Source: Amycolatopsis sp. WQ 127309 (GTDB lineage: Bacteria > Actinomycetota > Actinomycetes > Mycobacteriales > Pseudonocardiaceae). Taken from it: DNA of 64,000 nt. The position numbers and the translations under genes were made by a program. The DNA lies in the NCBI RefSeq assembly GCF_023023025.1, contig NZ_CP095481.1:2294001-2358000 (forward strand), given 5' to 3'. Shown here in pieces: positions 42,487 through 50,995 of the stretch (the first letter of the stretch is position 1; each line of letters opens with the position of its first letter). The notes under the pieces were generated by a model, which worked only from the letters and a program-made list of their open reading frames with translations, made no database searches and had not been told where the DNA came from.

Positions 42487-43407
42487 ATGCTCTCGTCGAT
42501 GAACACCGAAGTCGTCACTCTCGGCGAGGCGATGCGGCTGCTGCTCGCCGAGCCCGGCGTCGCGCTGCGGCGCGCGCACACCTTCACCTCGTCGGTCGCC
42601 GGCGCCGAGACGAACGTCGCGGTCGGCCTGGCCCGGCTCGGCCACGGCGTCCGCTGGCTGAGCCGCGTCGGCGACGACCCGTCCGGCGCGCACGTGCTCG
42701 CGACGCTGCGCGCGGACGGCGTCGACGTCTCGCGCGTCGAGGTTGATCCCGAGCGCTTCACGGGCTTCTTGCTCCGGGATACGGAGACCGTCGAGTACCA
42801 CCGAAGCGGCTCCGCTGCTTCGCGCCTGTCAGCTGCGTACGTGCGCGAAGCGGGCCTCGATGGCGCTCGGCTCGTACACGTCTCCGGGATCACGGCGATG
42901 CTGTCACCCGGAGCGAGTGAAGCCGTCGAAGCGCTCTTCGCGCTCGCACGCGCTTCGGGCGCCTGGGTGTCCTTCGACCCGAACGTCCGGCTGAAGCTCG
43001 GCCGCCCGGAGCGCTGGCGCGAGACCGTCGGACCGCTGCTGACCAGGGCGGATCTGGTCTTCGCCGGTGAGGACGAACTCGAGCTGCTCGGGCAGTCGCC
43101 GGACGCGCTGCTCGCCGGCCGGGCGCGGACGGTGGTCGTCAAGCAGCGGGACAAGATCGCGCGAGCCGTCACGGCGGAGGGCTCGTGGAAGCAGGAAAGC
43201 CTGGTCACTCGGGTTGTCGACCCGGTCGGCGCGGGGGACGCGCTGACGTCGGGGTACCTGTCGGCGTGGCTACGCGGCGCGGCGCCGGCGGAGGCGTTGC
43301 GCGCGGGCGCGGCCTGCGCGGCCCGGGTCGTCGGCACGCGGACCGACCTCGAAGGCCTGCCGGACCGGAAAGAACTGGCACTGATCAGCACGGAGGTGGA
43401 CCGATGA
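42487..43407 (+). CDS. PfkB-family sugar kinase, probable 2-keto-3-deoxygalactonate kinase
   Basis: About 306 residues from the ATG at 42487, or 302 from the ATG at 42499, which gives the usual opening VVTLGEAMRLLLAEPG. PfkB motifs: VAGAETNVAVGLARLGHGVR (motif 1 GG equivalent), FDPNVRLKLGR, TVVVKQRDKIARAV and the anion hole with catalytic Asp in VVDPVGAGDALTSGYLSAWL. The closest role is KDG kinase. Here it is followed by a KDPG-type aldolase with an ATGA overlap and faces dgoD across the promoter, so phosphorylation of 2-keto-3-deoxygalactonate is likely. This would replace the unrelated DgoK of enterobacteria. Confidence 0.85.
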   Translation: MLSSMNTEVVTLGEAMRLLLAEPGVALRRAHTFTSSVAGAETNVAVGLARLGHGVRWLSRVGDDPSGAHVLATLRADGVDVSRVEVDPERFTGFLLRDTETVEYHRSGSAASRLSAAYVREAGLDGARLVHVSGITAMLSPGASEAVEALFALARASGAWVSFDPNVRLKLGRPERWRETVGPLLTRADLVFAGEDELELLGQSPDALLAGRARTVVVKQRDKIARAVTAEGSWKQESLVTRVVDPVGAGDALTSGYLSAWLRGAAPAEALRAGAACAARVVGTRTDLEGLPDRKELALISTEVDR

Positions 43408-44021
43408 CCTACCGCTGGGAGATCACAGCGCATGCGCTGCGCCAGGGCGTCGTCGGGATCGTACGGACGCACGACGCGGAGTCCGCGGTGGAGGCGGCGC
43501 GCGCGGTCATCGAAGCCGGGCTGCGCTCGGTGGAGCTGCCGCTGACCAACCCGGGCGCGCTGGACGCGATCTCGGGGCTCTCCGCGGCCTACCCGGACGC
43601 GACGATCGGCGCCGGCACGGTGCTCGACGAGGCGTCGGCGGTCCTGGCCATCCGCGCCGGCGCGCGGTTCCTGGTGTCGCCGTCGGTGGACGCCGCGGTG
43701 ATCCGGACCGCGCACCGGTACGGCGTCGCGGCGTTCCCCGGCGCGGGCTCGGTGACGGAGATCGTGCGGGCGCTGGAGGAAGGCGCCGACGCGGTGAAGG
43801 TGTTCCCGGCGTCCGCGCTGGCGCCGTCGTGGATCTCGGACGTCCGGGCGGCGCTGCCGCAGGCGCCGCTGGTACCCACCGGCGGCATCGGCCCGGACGA
43901 CGTGCCACGCTGGCTGGCGGCGGGCGCGGTGGCCTGCGGGGTCGGCTCGGCGCTGACCCGCGGGACCACCGAGGCGATCGCCGTCCGGGTCGAGACGTTG
44001 TTGAGGAGCACGCATGGCTGA
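43404..44021 (+). CDS. KDPG/KDPGal-type aldolase
   Basis: A 205-residue class I aldolase that splits 2-keto-3-deoxy-6-phospho sugar acids to pyruvate and glyceraldehyde 3-phosphate. GVVGIVRTHDAESAVEAARA, GLRSVELPLTNPGALDAI (catalytic Glu), TIGAGTVLDEASAV, the Schiff-base Lys in ADAVKVFPASALAPSWI and VPTGGIGPDDVPRWLAAGA are all present. ATG at 43404 overlaps the kinase stop by ATGA and has CGGAGG upstream. Its own stop overlaps the lactonase start by eight bases. Confidence 0.92.
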   Translation: MTYRWEITAHALRQGVVGIVRTHDAESAVEAARAVIEAGLRSVELPLTNPGALDAISGLSAAYPDATIGAGTVLDEASAVLAIRAGARFLVSPSVDAAVIRTAHRYGVAAFPGAGSVTEIVRALEEGADAVKVFPASALAPSWISDVRAALPQAPLVPTGGIGPDDVPRWLAAGAVACGVGSALTRGTTEAIAVRVETLLRSTHG

Positions 44022-45015
44022 GCTGGTCTTCGTCGGCTGCTACACCGGCGAGGCGGGAAACGGCACCGGGATCACGACGTTCTCGCGGTCGTCGTCCGGC
44101 TTGACCGAAGTCGCCTCGCTGCCACTGGAGTCGCCGTCGTGGCTGGTCCGGCACCCGTCGCTCCCGGTGCTGTACGCGGCGAACGAGACGGCTTTGGGTG
44201 CCGTGACGGCACTGTCCATCTCTCCTTCCGGGTCGCTCTCGGTTTTGGGCGCTATCGAGACGGGCGGAGCCCACCCGTGCCACCTGGCGGTGACCCCGGA
44301 CGGCCGGTTCCTGTTGTGCGCCAACTACACCGGCGGCAGCCTGGCGGTGTTCTCGCTGTCCGCATCGGGCGCCTTGGTCTCCCGGACGGCCTTGGTCCAG
44401 CACACCGGAAGCGGCCCCGCCGCCGACCGCCAGGAGGCGGCACACGTCCACATGGCCGTCCCGTCGGCGGATTCGACGGTGGTGAGCGCGGTCGACCTGG
44501 GCACGGACGAGATCCGCAGCTACACGCTGTCTTCTGACGGTTCCCTGTCGCCACTCGCCGTCTCGTCCCTGCCGCCGGGCACGGGCCCACGTCAGCTGGT
44601 GCGGCGGCCGGGCACGGACCTGGCGTACGTGGTCGGCGAGCTGGCCGGAACGCTGGTGACGGTCCGCGAGACGTCACCGGGCGCGTTCGACGTCGTGGCT
44701 GTGACGCCGTCGACGCTGTCATCGGTGACGCCGAACCTGGTGGCCCACCTGGAGCTGGCGGGCTCGCGAATGTACGTCTCGAACCGCGGCCCGGACTGCG
44801 TCACGGAGTTCGCCCTCGACGACGCGGCCGCGGTGTCGGACCAGCCGTCCGGCGCGAACCCGCGACACTTCGCCCTGGTGGACGGCACGTGTTACGTCGC
44901 GGCCCAGAGCGACGACGCGATCACGGCGTTCACGCTGACCGCGTCGGGCGACGCGGAGCTGCGCCGCTACCCGACGGGGTCGCCGACGTTCGTGCTGCCG
45001 GTCTCGCTGCCCTGA
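44014..45015 (+). CDS. Lactonase, seven-bladed beta-propeller (6-phosphogluconolactonase type)
   Basis: A 333-residue protein of the YbhE/Pgl lactonase family. MAELVFVGCYTGEAGNGTGI, YAANETALGAVTALSISPSG, HPCHLAVTPDGRFLLCANYT, EAAHVHMAVPSADSTVVSAV and GPRQLVRRPGTDLAYVVGEL are the repeated blades and conserved His-containing segments. In this cluster it most likely opens galactono-lactone made by the SDR dehydrogenase. GAGGAG before the ATG. Its stop codon touches a long hairpin that also covers the end of the convergent GH36 gene. Confidence 0.88.
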   Translation: MAELVFVGCYTGEAGNGTGITTFSRSSSGLTEVASLPLESPSWLVRHPSLPVLYAANETALGAVTALSISPSGSLSVLGAIETGGAHPCHLAVTPDGRFLLCANYTGGSLAVFSLSASGALVSRTALVQHTGSGPAADRQEAAHVHMAVPSADSTVVSAVDLGTDEIRSYTLSSDGSLSPLAVSSLPPGTGPRQLVRRPGTDLAYVVGELAGTLVTVRETSPGAFDVVAVTPSTLSSVTPNLVAHLELAGSRMYVSNRGPDCVTEFALDDAAAVSDQPSGANPRHFALVDGTCYVAAQSDDAITAFTLTASGDAELRRYPTGSPTFVLPVSLP

Positions 45016-45073
45016 AAGCCGTGAAGGCCTCCTTCCCGGCTCTTATGGCCGGTAAGGAGGCCTTCACGGCTTT
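45015..45073. repeat. Long hairpin repeat (GTGAAGGCCTCCTT family), copy A; shared terminator
   Basis: A 20-nt arm (45015-45034) and its exact complement (45054-45073), core GTGAAGGCCTCCTT, extend by five more pairs after one mismatch to a 7-nt loop. The left arm begins in the lactonase stop codon. The right arm contains the GH36 stop and its last Lys-Pro codons. A second copy lies at 56082-56142. It likely terminates both convergent transcripts. Confidence 0.88.
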
Positions 45074-47094
45074 CGGCGGAGGATGACCACGTCGGCGTCG
45101 TGGTCTGCGGTCCAGTCGAACGGGAGGCCCGCGTACCTGAGGTGCGTGCCCGAGTAGTGCGCGCCGGAAGTGTCCACATAGGACGATTCTGGACGCACCG
45201 AGAGGCGTACTCGCGACGAGCGGCCCGGGACCAGTGGTGCTCCGGTCAGGGTGCCCGTGTTCCACGCCAGGACCACGATCGTGTCGCCGTCTTCCGAGGT
45301 GTACTGGGTGGCCGCTGTGGGGGCGGTTGGGCCGTGGATTACCTGGGCCGTGCCGTGGTGGATCACTGGGCGGATCTGCTTGTAGAGAGAAACCAGCGAA
45401 GCCGCTTCTGCGTGTTGAGCAGGGGTCCAGCGTGACAGGTCCGCGCCGATTCCCAGCACTCCGGCCATCGCCGTGACGAAGCGGAAACGCAACGAACGTG
45501 GGCGCGGGTCGAAGACGCCCGGCGCGTCCGTCACCCAGGAACTCATCAGGTGCGGGGCGTGCATCAGCAGGAAGCCGTCCTGGATGGTCAGGCGGTCCAG
45601 CGGGCCCGTGTTGTCGCTCGGCCAGACGACGTCCGTGCGCGCGACCGTTGCCAGGTCCGTGCGGCCGCCGCCGCCTGCGCAGGCCTCGATCGTTACGTGT
45701 GGATGCCGAGCGCGCAGGTGGTCCAGAACCGAGAGGTAGCCCTCGACGTGCTCGGCGTCCAAGTCGGCGAAGGGGGAACCAGGGCGGCCGCGTTCCGTCG
45801 GCGGGCGGTTCATGTCCCACTTCAGGTACGAGATCGGGTACGTCAACAGTAGCGAGTCCAGAGTGGACTTGATGAAGGAGACCACAGCGGGTTGGCCCAG
45901 GTCCAGCAGCAGCTGGTTGCGGATCAGCGTCAAGGGACGCCCGTCGATGCGGTACACCCAGTCCGGATGCGCGGCGTAGAGCTGCGACTTCGGGCTCACC
46001 GCCTCCGGCTCCACCCACAGGCCGAACTCCAGCCCCAGGTTCCGCACCGAGTCGACGAACGTGCCGAACGACTCGTCCGCCGGGGTCCAGTCACCCAGGC
46101 CGCCGGTGTCGTCGTCGCGGCCGGTGAACCAGCCGTCGTCCACCACGAACAGCTCGACGCCGATGTCGGCCGCGTGCTTCGCCAGCTCCAGCTGGTGCTC
46201 GCTCCGGACGTCGAAACCCGTTGCTTCCCAAGAGTTGTAGAGCACCGGACGCGAGCGCTGCCACCGGGAACCGGCCAGCACCCGGTCGTAGTCGTGCCAG
46301 ACCGACGCCAGTCCCGGCAGTCCGTCCACACTGGACGCCAGAGCGACCGGCGGTGTTGACAGAGAGGCGCCGGGCTCTAAGAGCACCGGGCCCGGGGACG
46401 GCAGCCGTCCGGCTCGGATGCGCGTCAAGCCGGACGGCTCGACGTCCGCCTCGATGGACCACGAACCCGGCCAGGCCAGCGAGACGCCGTAAGCAGGGCC
46501 GCCGGAAACGTCCTGCACCGCCAGCCACGGGACGTGCGCGTGGCCCGGCACGCCGAACCGGCTCTCCATCCGGAACCCGCCGGCGGGCAGCGACACCGAC
46601 TGCCGCGTGAACTCCTGTGACCACTGACCGGTCAGGTACGTCAGCTGGGCGCCGCCGACCGTCGGGACGCACACCCCCGCCGAGCCCAGCCGGTCGAACT
46701 CCAGCGTCGATGTTCCGGTGTTGGTGAACTCGACCCACCGCGTGAGGGCGTCCGTGTCGGGCACCGGCCGGTAGCACAGCACCGCGCGCAACCCGGTCAC
46801 TTCGTCCACAAAGGCCAGACGCAGATCCGCATCCGACGCGGCACCGTCGAACCGCCACCACGAACCGCCGCGCACGGCGACGTCCGCGCCGGAGAACGGG
46901 CGCAGGCCCAGCGGTGCGTACTCGACCGGGGCCGCGTCAGCCTCGGTTATGAAGTGCACCGAGCCCGCGTTCGTGAACACCGACGGGCCGTCCTCGATCC
47001 CGGACGGCCCCCAGGCGACCAGTTCGGCCCATCGGGAAGAGGGGTCCAGCGCCACGGTGTACGACGTGGTCGCGAGCGGCACGGTCCACGTCAC
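45064..47094 (-). CDS. GH36 alpha-galactosidase, cytosolic
   Basis: A 676-residue enzyme without signal peptide. Catalytic nucleophile Asp427 in YLKWDMNRPP, acid/base Asp near 494 in VWPSDNTGPLDR. Other GH36 blocks: RPVLYNSWEATGFDVRSEHQ, LFVVDDGWFTGRDDDTGGLG, LEFGLWVEPEAVSPKSQLY, HPDWVYRIDGRP and TIEACAGGGGRTDLATVART. It hydrolyses imported raffinose- or melibiose-like galactosides. The GTG start overlaps the permease TGA. The last two residues are encoded inside the hairpin repeat. It complements the secreted GH27 enzyme in the same cluster. Confidence 0.95.
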   Translation of the reverse strand: MTWTVPLATTSYTVALDPSSRWAELVAWGPSGIEDGPSVFTNAGSVHFITEADAAPVEYAPLGLRPFSGADVAVRGGSWWRFDGAASDADLRLAFVDEVTGLRAVLCYRPVPDTDALTRWVEFTNTGTSTLEFDRLGSAGVCVPTVGGAQLTYLTGQWSQEFTRQSVSLPAGGFRMESRFGVPGHAHVPWLAVQDVSGGPAYGVSLAWPGSWSIEADVEPSGLTRIRAGRLPSPGPVLLEPGASLSTPPVALASSVDGLPGLASVWHDYDRVLAGSRWQRSRPVLYNSWEATGFDVRSEHQLELAKHAADIGVELFVVDDGWFTGRDDDTGGLGDWTPADESFGTFVDSVRNLGLEFGLWVEPEAVSPKSQLYAAHPDWVYRIDGRPLTLIRNQLLLDLGQPAVVSFIKSTLDSLLLTYPISYLKWDMNRPPTERGRPGSPFADLDAEHVEGYLSVLDHLRARHPHVTIEACAGGGGRTDLATVARTDVVWPSDNTGPLDRLTIQDGFLLMHAPHLMSSWVTDAPGVFDPRPRSLRFRFVTAMAGVLGIGADLSRWTPAQHAEAASLVSLYKQIRPVIHHGTAQVIHGPTAPTAATQYTSEDGDTIVVLAWNTGTLTGAPLVPGRSSRVRLSVRPESSYVDTSGAHYSGTHLRYAGLPFDWTADHDADVVILRRKP

Positions 47095-47912
47095 TTGATC
47101 GCCCCGATCGCCAGGCCCGAGATGAAGTGCTTCTGGAACCGCAGGAAGACGGCGACCGTCGGGACGGCCGCGATGACCGAGCCCGCCGCGATCACGTTCC
47201 AGTTGGACACGTACTGCCCCTGCAGGCCGAGCAGCGCCGGCGTCACCGGCATCACCGTGCCGGTGCGCAGCACGGTGATCGACCACAGCAGGTCGTTGAA
47301 CGTCCAGGTGAACGCCAGCGCGCCGAGCGCGGCCAGCGCCGGGCGGGTCATCGGCAGGATGATCCGGCCGAAGATCTGCACCACGCCGGCGCCGTCGATC
47401 AGCGCCGCCTGCTGGATCTCGTCCGGGATCGACCGCATGAACCCCTGCAGCACGAACGTGTAGAAGCCGAGCCCGAAGCCGACCTGCACGACGATCAACG
47501 CCGTCAGCGTGTCGTAGATCCCCAGCAGCTCCGACAGCTTCGCGACCGGCACCAGCAGGATCTGCGGTGGCAGCAGGTTGCCCGACAGCATCACCAGGAT
47601 GATCGTGCGCCGCAACGGAATCCGGTAGCGGCTCAGCGCGAACGCCGCCGCCGCGCTGAGCAGCAACGACAGCACCACCGTCGGGATCGTGACGATCAGG
47701 CTGTTGAGCATCGCGTGCCCGCCGCCGCCCTCGCCCCACGCCTGCCCGAAGCCGTCGAGCGAGAACGACGCCGGCAGCGCGCCGAGGCCGTTCGACGCGA
47801 TGTCGGAGAACTTTCGGACGCTCGTCGTCAGCACCAGCACGATCGGCAGCAGCCAGAGCACCGAAAGCCCGCCCGCGAGCAGGTGGAACCCCGCGGTCCG
47901 CGTCCGCCTCAC
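47091..47912 (-). CDS. Sugar ABC importer permease (MalG/MsmG type)
   Basis: A 273-residue permease with six membrane helices. FHLLAGGLSVLWLLPIVLVL is the first; the EAA loop IPDEIQQAALIDGAGVVQIF is intact, and LPMTRPALAALGALAFTWTF follows. GTG start overlaps the stop of the other permease by GTGA, and its own stop overlaps the GH36 start. Imports oligosaccharides, by context alpha-galactosides. Confidence 0.93.
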   Translation of the reverse strand: MRRTRTAGFHLLAGGLSVLWLLPIVLVLTTSVRKFSDIASNGLGALPASFSLDGFGQAWGEGGGGHAMLNSLIVTIPTVVLSLLLSAAAAFALSRYRIPLRRTIILVMLSGNLLPPQILLVPVAKLSELLGIYDTLTALIVVQVGFGLGFYTFVLQGFMRSIPDEIQQAALIDGAGVVQIFGRIILPMTRPALAALGALAFTWTFNDLLWSITVLRTGTVMPVTPALLGLQGQYVSNWNVIAAGSVIAAVPTVAVFLRFQKHFISGLAIGAIK

Positions 47913-48826
47913 GAGTCCTCCCGGAATGCGCGCACGAGGTAGGTGACGATCACGCCGAACGCCAGCACGAAGATCACGACGGCCAGCGCGGACGCGTAAC
48001 CGAGCCGCAGCGACTGGAACGCCGTCGCGTACATGTACGTGCTGAGCACCTCGGACGAGTGGTACGGCCCGCCCTTCGTCATCGACCAGATGACGTCGAA
48101 CGACCGCAGCGAGTCGATGATGATCACCGACAGGACCACGGAGTTGACGCTGCGCAGCTGCGGCCAGGTGACGTTGCGGAACTGCTGCCACGCCGTGGCC
48201 CCGTCCAGCTTGGCCGCTTCGTAGAGCACCGGGTCGATGCCCTTGAGGCCGGCCAGGTACAGCACCATCACGTACCCGAGCTGCCGCCACAGCGCCGGCA
48301 CGAGCACCGCGTACAACGCGGTCTTCGGGTCGGCGAGCCAGGCGTGCTGCCAGCTGCCGAGCCCGATCGCGGCGAGCAGCCGGTTGATCACGCCGTCCGG
48401 CTGGTAGATCACCTGCCAGATCAGCGACGTCGCGACCAGCGAGAACACCACCGGCGTGAACAGCGCGGCCCGGTAGAACCCGACGCCCTTGCGTTCCTTC
48501 TGCAGCAGCGTGGCGAGCGCGAGCCCGCCGACGGCCGAGAGGCCGCCGAAGAGCACGAGCCAGATCACCGTGTCGAGCGCGGCCGTGCCGAAGATGTCGT
48601 CGGAGAACATCTCGGCGAAGTTCCCCAGGCCGACGAACTGCGGCGCCGAGACGCCGTCCCAGTTCGTCAGCGCCAGGTAGAACCCCTGCAGCGCGGGCCA
48701 GAACACCCAGAACCCTTCGACGACGAGGGGCACCAGGACGAACGCCAGCAGCACGGGCGAGACCCGGCGACGACGTTTCGGCGCCCGCGCGGCCGTCTTG
48801 GGCCGTTCCGCGGTCAGCACCGCCAT
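47909..48826 (-). CDS. Sugar ABC importer permease (MalF/MsmF type)
   Basis: A 305-residue permease. A basic N-terminal tail (RPKTAARAPKRRRRVS) precedes the first helix (PVLLAFVLVPLVVEGFWVFW). LTNWDGVSAPQFVGLGNFAE is the usual first external loop. The EAA loop is LYEAAKLDGATAWQQFRNVT. It begins one base after the stop of the binding-protein gene. No ATPase gene follows; such importers in actinomycetes typically share an MsiK-type ATPase encoded elsewhere. Confidence 0.93.
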   Translation of the reverse strand: MAVLTAERPKTAARAPKRRRRVSPVLLAFVLVPLVVEGFWVFWPALQGFYLALTNWDGVSAPQFVGLGNFAEMFSDDIFGTAALDTVIWLVLFGGLSAVGGLALATLLQKERKGVGFYRAALFTPVVFSLVATSLIWQVIYQPDGVINRLLAAIGLGSWQHAWLADPKTALYAVLVPALWRQLGYVMVLYLAGLKGIDPVLYEAAKLDGATAWQQFRNVTWPQLRSVNSVVLSVIIIDSLRSFDVIWSMTKGGPYHSSEVLSTYMYATAFQSLRLGYASALAVVIFVLAFGVIVTYLVRAFREDS

Positions 48827-48827
48827 C

Positions 48828-50126
48828 TCAGGACTGCCAGACCTTCTGCGCGGCGGTCTGCCAGTCGGCCAGGATCGAGTCGAGCTCGTTCGGCTTCTGG
48901 ATGAACCGGATCAACGCCGCGTCGGCGGTCGGCTGCAGCGCGTCGGAGGAGTCGCGGTTGAAGAACTGCGTGATCTCCTTGGCGTCGGTGAGCAGCTTCC
49001 GTCCTTTTCGGACCAACGGCGTGCCGTTGTCCTTGGCGTCGGGGTTGGTCGGCAGGACCGTGCCGGAGGAGTTCTTGATGTACAGCTCCTGCGCTTCTGC
49101 CGTAGCCGCGTACTTGAACCACTCCTTCACCTCGGCGACGTGCGGGGTGCGCGCGCTGGCGAAGAAGCCGTCGGTCGGGCCCTCCTCGGCGACCGGGACG
49201 GCCGGGTCGAGGATCGGGAACTGGAAGAAGTCGAGGTCGTCCAGGGCGTCCTTCGGGGCGGCGTCGGCGAAGAACGTGCCGGTCAGGATCATCCCGGTGC
49301 GGCCCTGGAGCAGCACGGTCGTGGCGTCCTGGAACGCGATCGCGGTGCCGTTCGGGTCGGTGTAGGGGAGTGCCTGGCGCCAGGGGTCGAAGATCTTCTT
49401 GACGCGCGGGTCGTCGAAGCGCTGCTTGCCGGCGAGCAGCTCGCGGTGGAACGGCGCGCCGTTGATCCGGATGTTGAGGTAGTCGAACCAGGCCGACGCG
49501 GTCCACGGCGTGGTGCCGCCGGCGCCCATGCCGATCGGCGCGATGCCCTTGTCCTTCAACGTTTCGCACAGCGCGAGGAACTCGCTCCAGGTGGTCGGCG
49601 GCTGCACGCCCCACTTCGCGAAGTTCGACTTGCGGTAGAAGAAACCCCACCAGTAGTACGACGTCGGGACGAAGACCTGGTGCCCGGCGCCGTCGCCGGA
49701 GAGGTTGCGGAAGGCCGCGCTGTAGTTGCCCATGGTCTGCCAGACGTCGCCGACGTCGAGCAGCAGGCCCTTGCGCGCGTAGCCCGACAGCAGCGAACCC
49801 GGGTACCACGTGAAGGTGTCCGGCGGGTTGGCCGCGGTGAGGTAGCTGGGCAGCTGGGTGCGGAAGGTCTCCGACGCGACGGTGTTGACCGTCGCCGTCG
49901 CGCCGCCCTTCGCGCCGAACGCCTGCGCGAGGGCCTCGATGGCCTTCTTCGCCTCGGGCGAGGACAGGTTCGACTGGACGGTGACCGCGCCGGCCGCCTG
50001 CTTGACCGGGCCGCTGGACGCGGAAGTGGCGCAGGCGGCGAGGAAACTGCTCGAGCCGATCGCGCCCAGCCCGGCCAGGCTCGCGTTGCGCAGGAAACGA
50101 CGGCGGGACAGGCCGGCACTCGTCAT
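48828..50126 (-). CDS. Sugar-binding lipoprotein of the alpha-galactoside ABC importer
   Basis: A 432-residue extracellular solute-binding protein (family 1). The N-terminus is a Tat signal (SRRRFLRNASLAGLGAIG) ending in lipobox LAAC, Cys32. The body shows SSPEAKKAIEALAQAFGAKG, PPDTFTWYPGSLLSGYARKG, MGAGGTTPWTASAWFDYLNI, VLLQGRTGMILTGTFFADAA and GPTDGFFASARTPHVAEVKE. AAGGGG precedes the ATG. First gene of the operon that includes both permeases and GH36; divergent from the GntR regulator. Confidence 0.93.
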   Translation of the reverse strand: MTSAGLSRRRFLRNASLAGLGAIGSSSFLAACATSASSGPVKQAAGAVTVQSNLSSPEAKKAIEALAQAFGAKGGATATVNTVASETFRTQLPSYLTAANPPDTFTWYPGSLLSGYARKGLLLDVGDVWQTMGNYSAAFRNLSGDGAGHQVFVPTSYYWWGFFYRKSNFAKWGVQPPTTWSEFLALCETLKDKGIAPIGMGAGGTTPWTASAWFDYLNIRINGAPFHRELLAGKQRFDDPRVKKIFDPWRQALPYTDPNGTAIAFQDATTVLLQGRTGMILTGTFFADAAPKDALDDLDFFQFPILDPAVPVAEEGPTDGFFASARTPHVAEVKEWFKYAATAEAQELYIKNSSGTVLPTNPDAKDNGTPLVRKGRKLLTDAKEITQFFNRDSSDALQPTADAALIRFIQKPNELDSILADWQTAAQKVWQS

Positions 50127-50215
50127 GTCGTGACCCCTTTGTCATGGTGGGCGCCCGCTCGGGCGTGACTTGCTGCCAAAGAGTGCAACCGGGCGCTGTC
50201 GCTGTCAAGATGTAT

Positions 50216-50228
50216 TCATAATTTATGA
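50216..50228. promoter_or_regulatory. AT-rich palindrome between sugar importer and GntR gene (candidate regulator site)
   Basis: TCATAATTTATGA, symmetric except for the centre base, lies 90 nt before the binding-protein start and 63 nt before the regulator start. Its flanks and core resemble the palindrome at 42460-42478 (shared pattern AT-C-TAA-TT), the other divergent promoter of the galactose cluster. Confidence 0.6.
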
Positions 50229-50290
50229 CGACTTCGCCGTCAGCGTAGGATGCGCTCAGCTAGACCGCCGCCAGCTGAGAGGGCCCTCCA

Positions 50291-50995
50291 TTGACCGAAC
50301 ACCGGCCACGCGGGCTGCACGGCCAGACCGTGGAGGCGCTGGCCAGCCGGATCCTCTCCAACGAGTGGGGCGAGGGCACCGTCCTCGACCTGCCGGCGCT
50401 GCGCGAAGAGCTCGACATCAGCCTCACGGCACTGCGTGAGGCCCTGAAGGTGCTGGCCGCGAAGGGCATGATCGACGCGCGCCAGAAGCGCGGCACGTTC
50501 GTCCAGCCGCGCGAAAAGTGGAACATGCTCGACGCCGACGTCATGCGCTGGCAGACCGCGGCCGCCGACGACCCGGGCCTGCTCGACGAGCTGACCGAGG
50601 TCCGCGCGGTCGTCGAACCGGCCGCCGCCCGGATCGCGGCGGAACGCGCGTCCGACGAGGACATCGAGTCGCTGCGGGAGGCGCTGTCGGACATGGCCGC
50701 GGCGGAGGGCCCGGAAGCCAGCGTCCAGGCCGACCTGGCGTTCCACCGGCGGCTGATGACGGCCACCCACAACAACTTCCTGATGCGGATGGAGCGGATC
50801 ATCGCGATCGGCCTGGCCGAGCGCGACAAGGTGGTGCACGGCGCTTCGGCGGCGGAGGACCCGGTGCCGTCGCACCGCAAGGTGCTGGACGCGATCATCG
50901 CCCAGGACCCGGCCGCGGCCGAGCAGGCGATGCTGGCGCTGGTCACCAAGTCCCGCGACGACCTGGCGAAGGCTCAGCGCACTACGCGGTCATGA
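50291..50995 (+). CDS. GntR/FadR-family (FCD) regulator, DgoR-like
   Basis: A 234-residue repressor. N-terminal winged HTH: GQTVEALASRILSNEWGEGT, LDLPALREELDISLTALREA, LKVLAAKGMIDARQKRGTFV. The FCD ligand domain has LLDELTEVRAVVEPAAARIA, then Asp/His metal-ligand positions in VQADLAFHRRLMTATHNNFL and VPSHRKVLDAIIAQDP. A TTG start with GAGAGGG upstream. The family includes DgoR, which responds to galactonate. Here it is divergent from the galactoside importer, so galactonate or 2-keto-3-deoxygalactonate is a plausible effector. The last six bases overlap the convergent TetR gene. Confidence 0.9.
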   Translation: MTEHRPRGLHGQTVEALASRILSNEWGEGTVLDLPALREELDISLTALREALKVLAAKGMIDARQKRGTFVQPREKWNMLDADVMRWQTAAADDPGLLDELTEVRAVVEPAAARIAAERASDEDIESLREALSDMAAAEGPEASVQADLAFHRRLMTATHNNFLMRMERIIAIGLAERDKVVHGASAAEDPVPSHRKVLDAIIAQDPAAAEQAMLALVTKSRDDLAKAQRTTRS

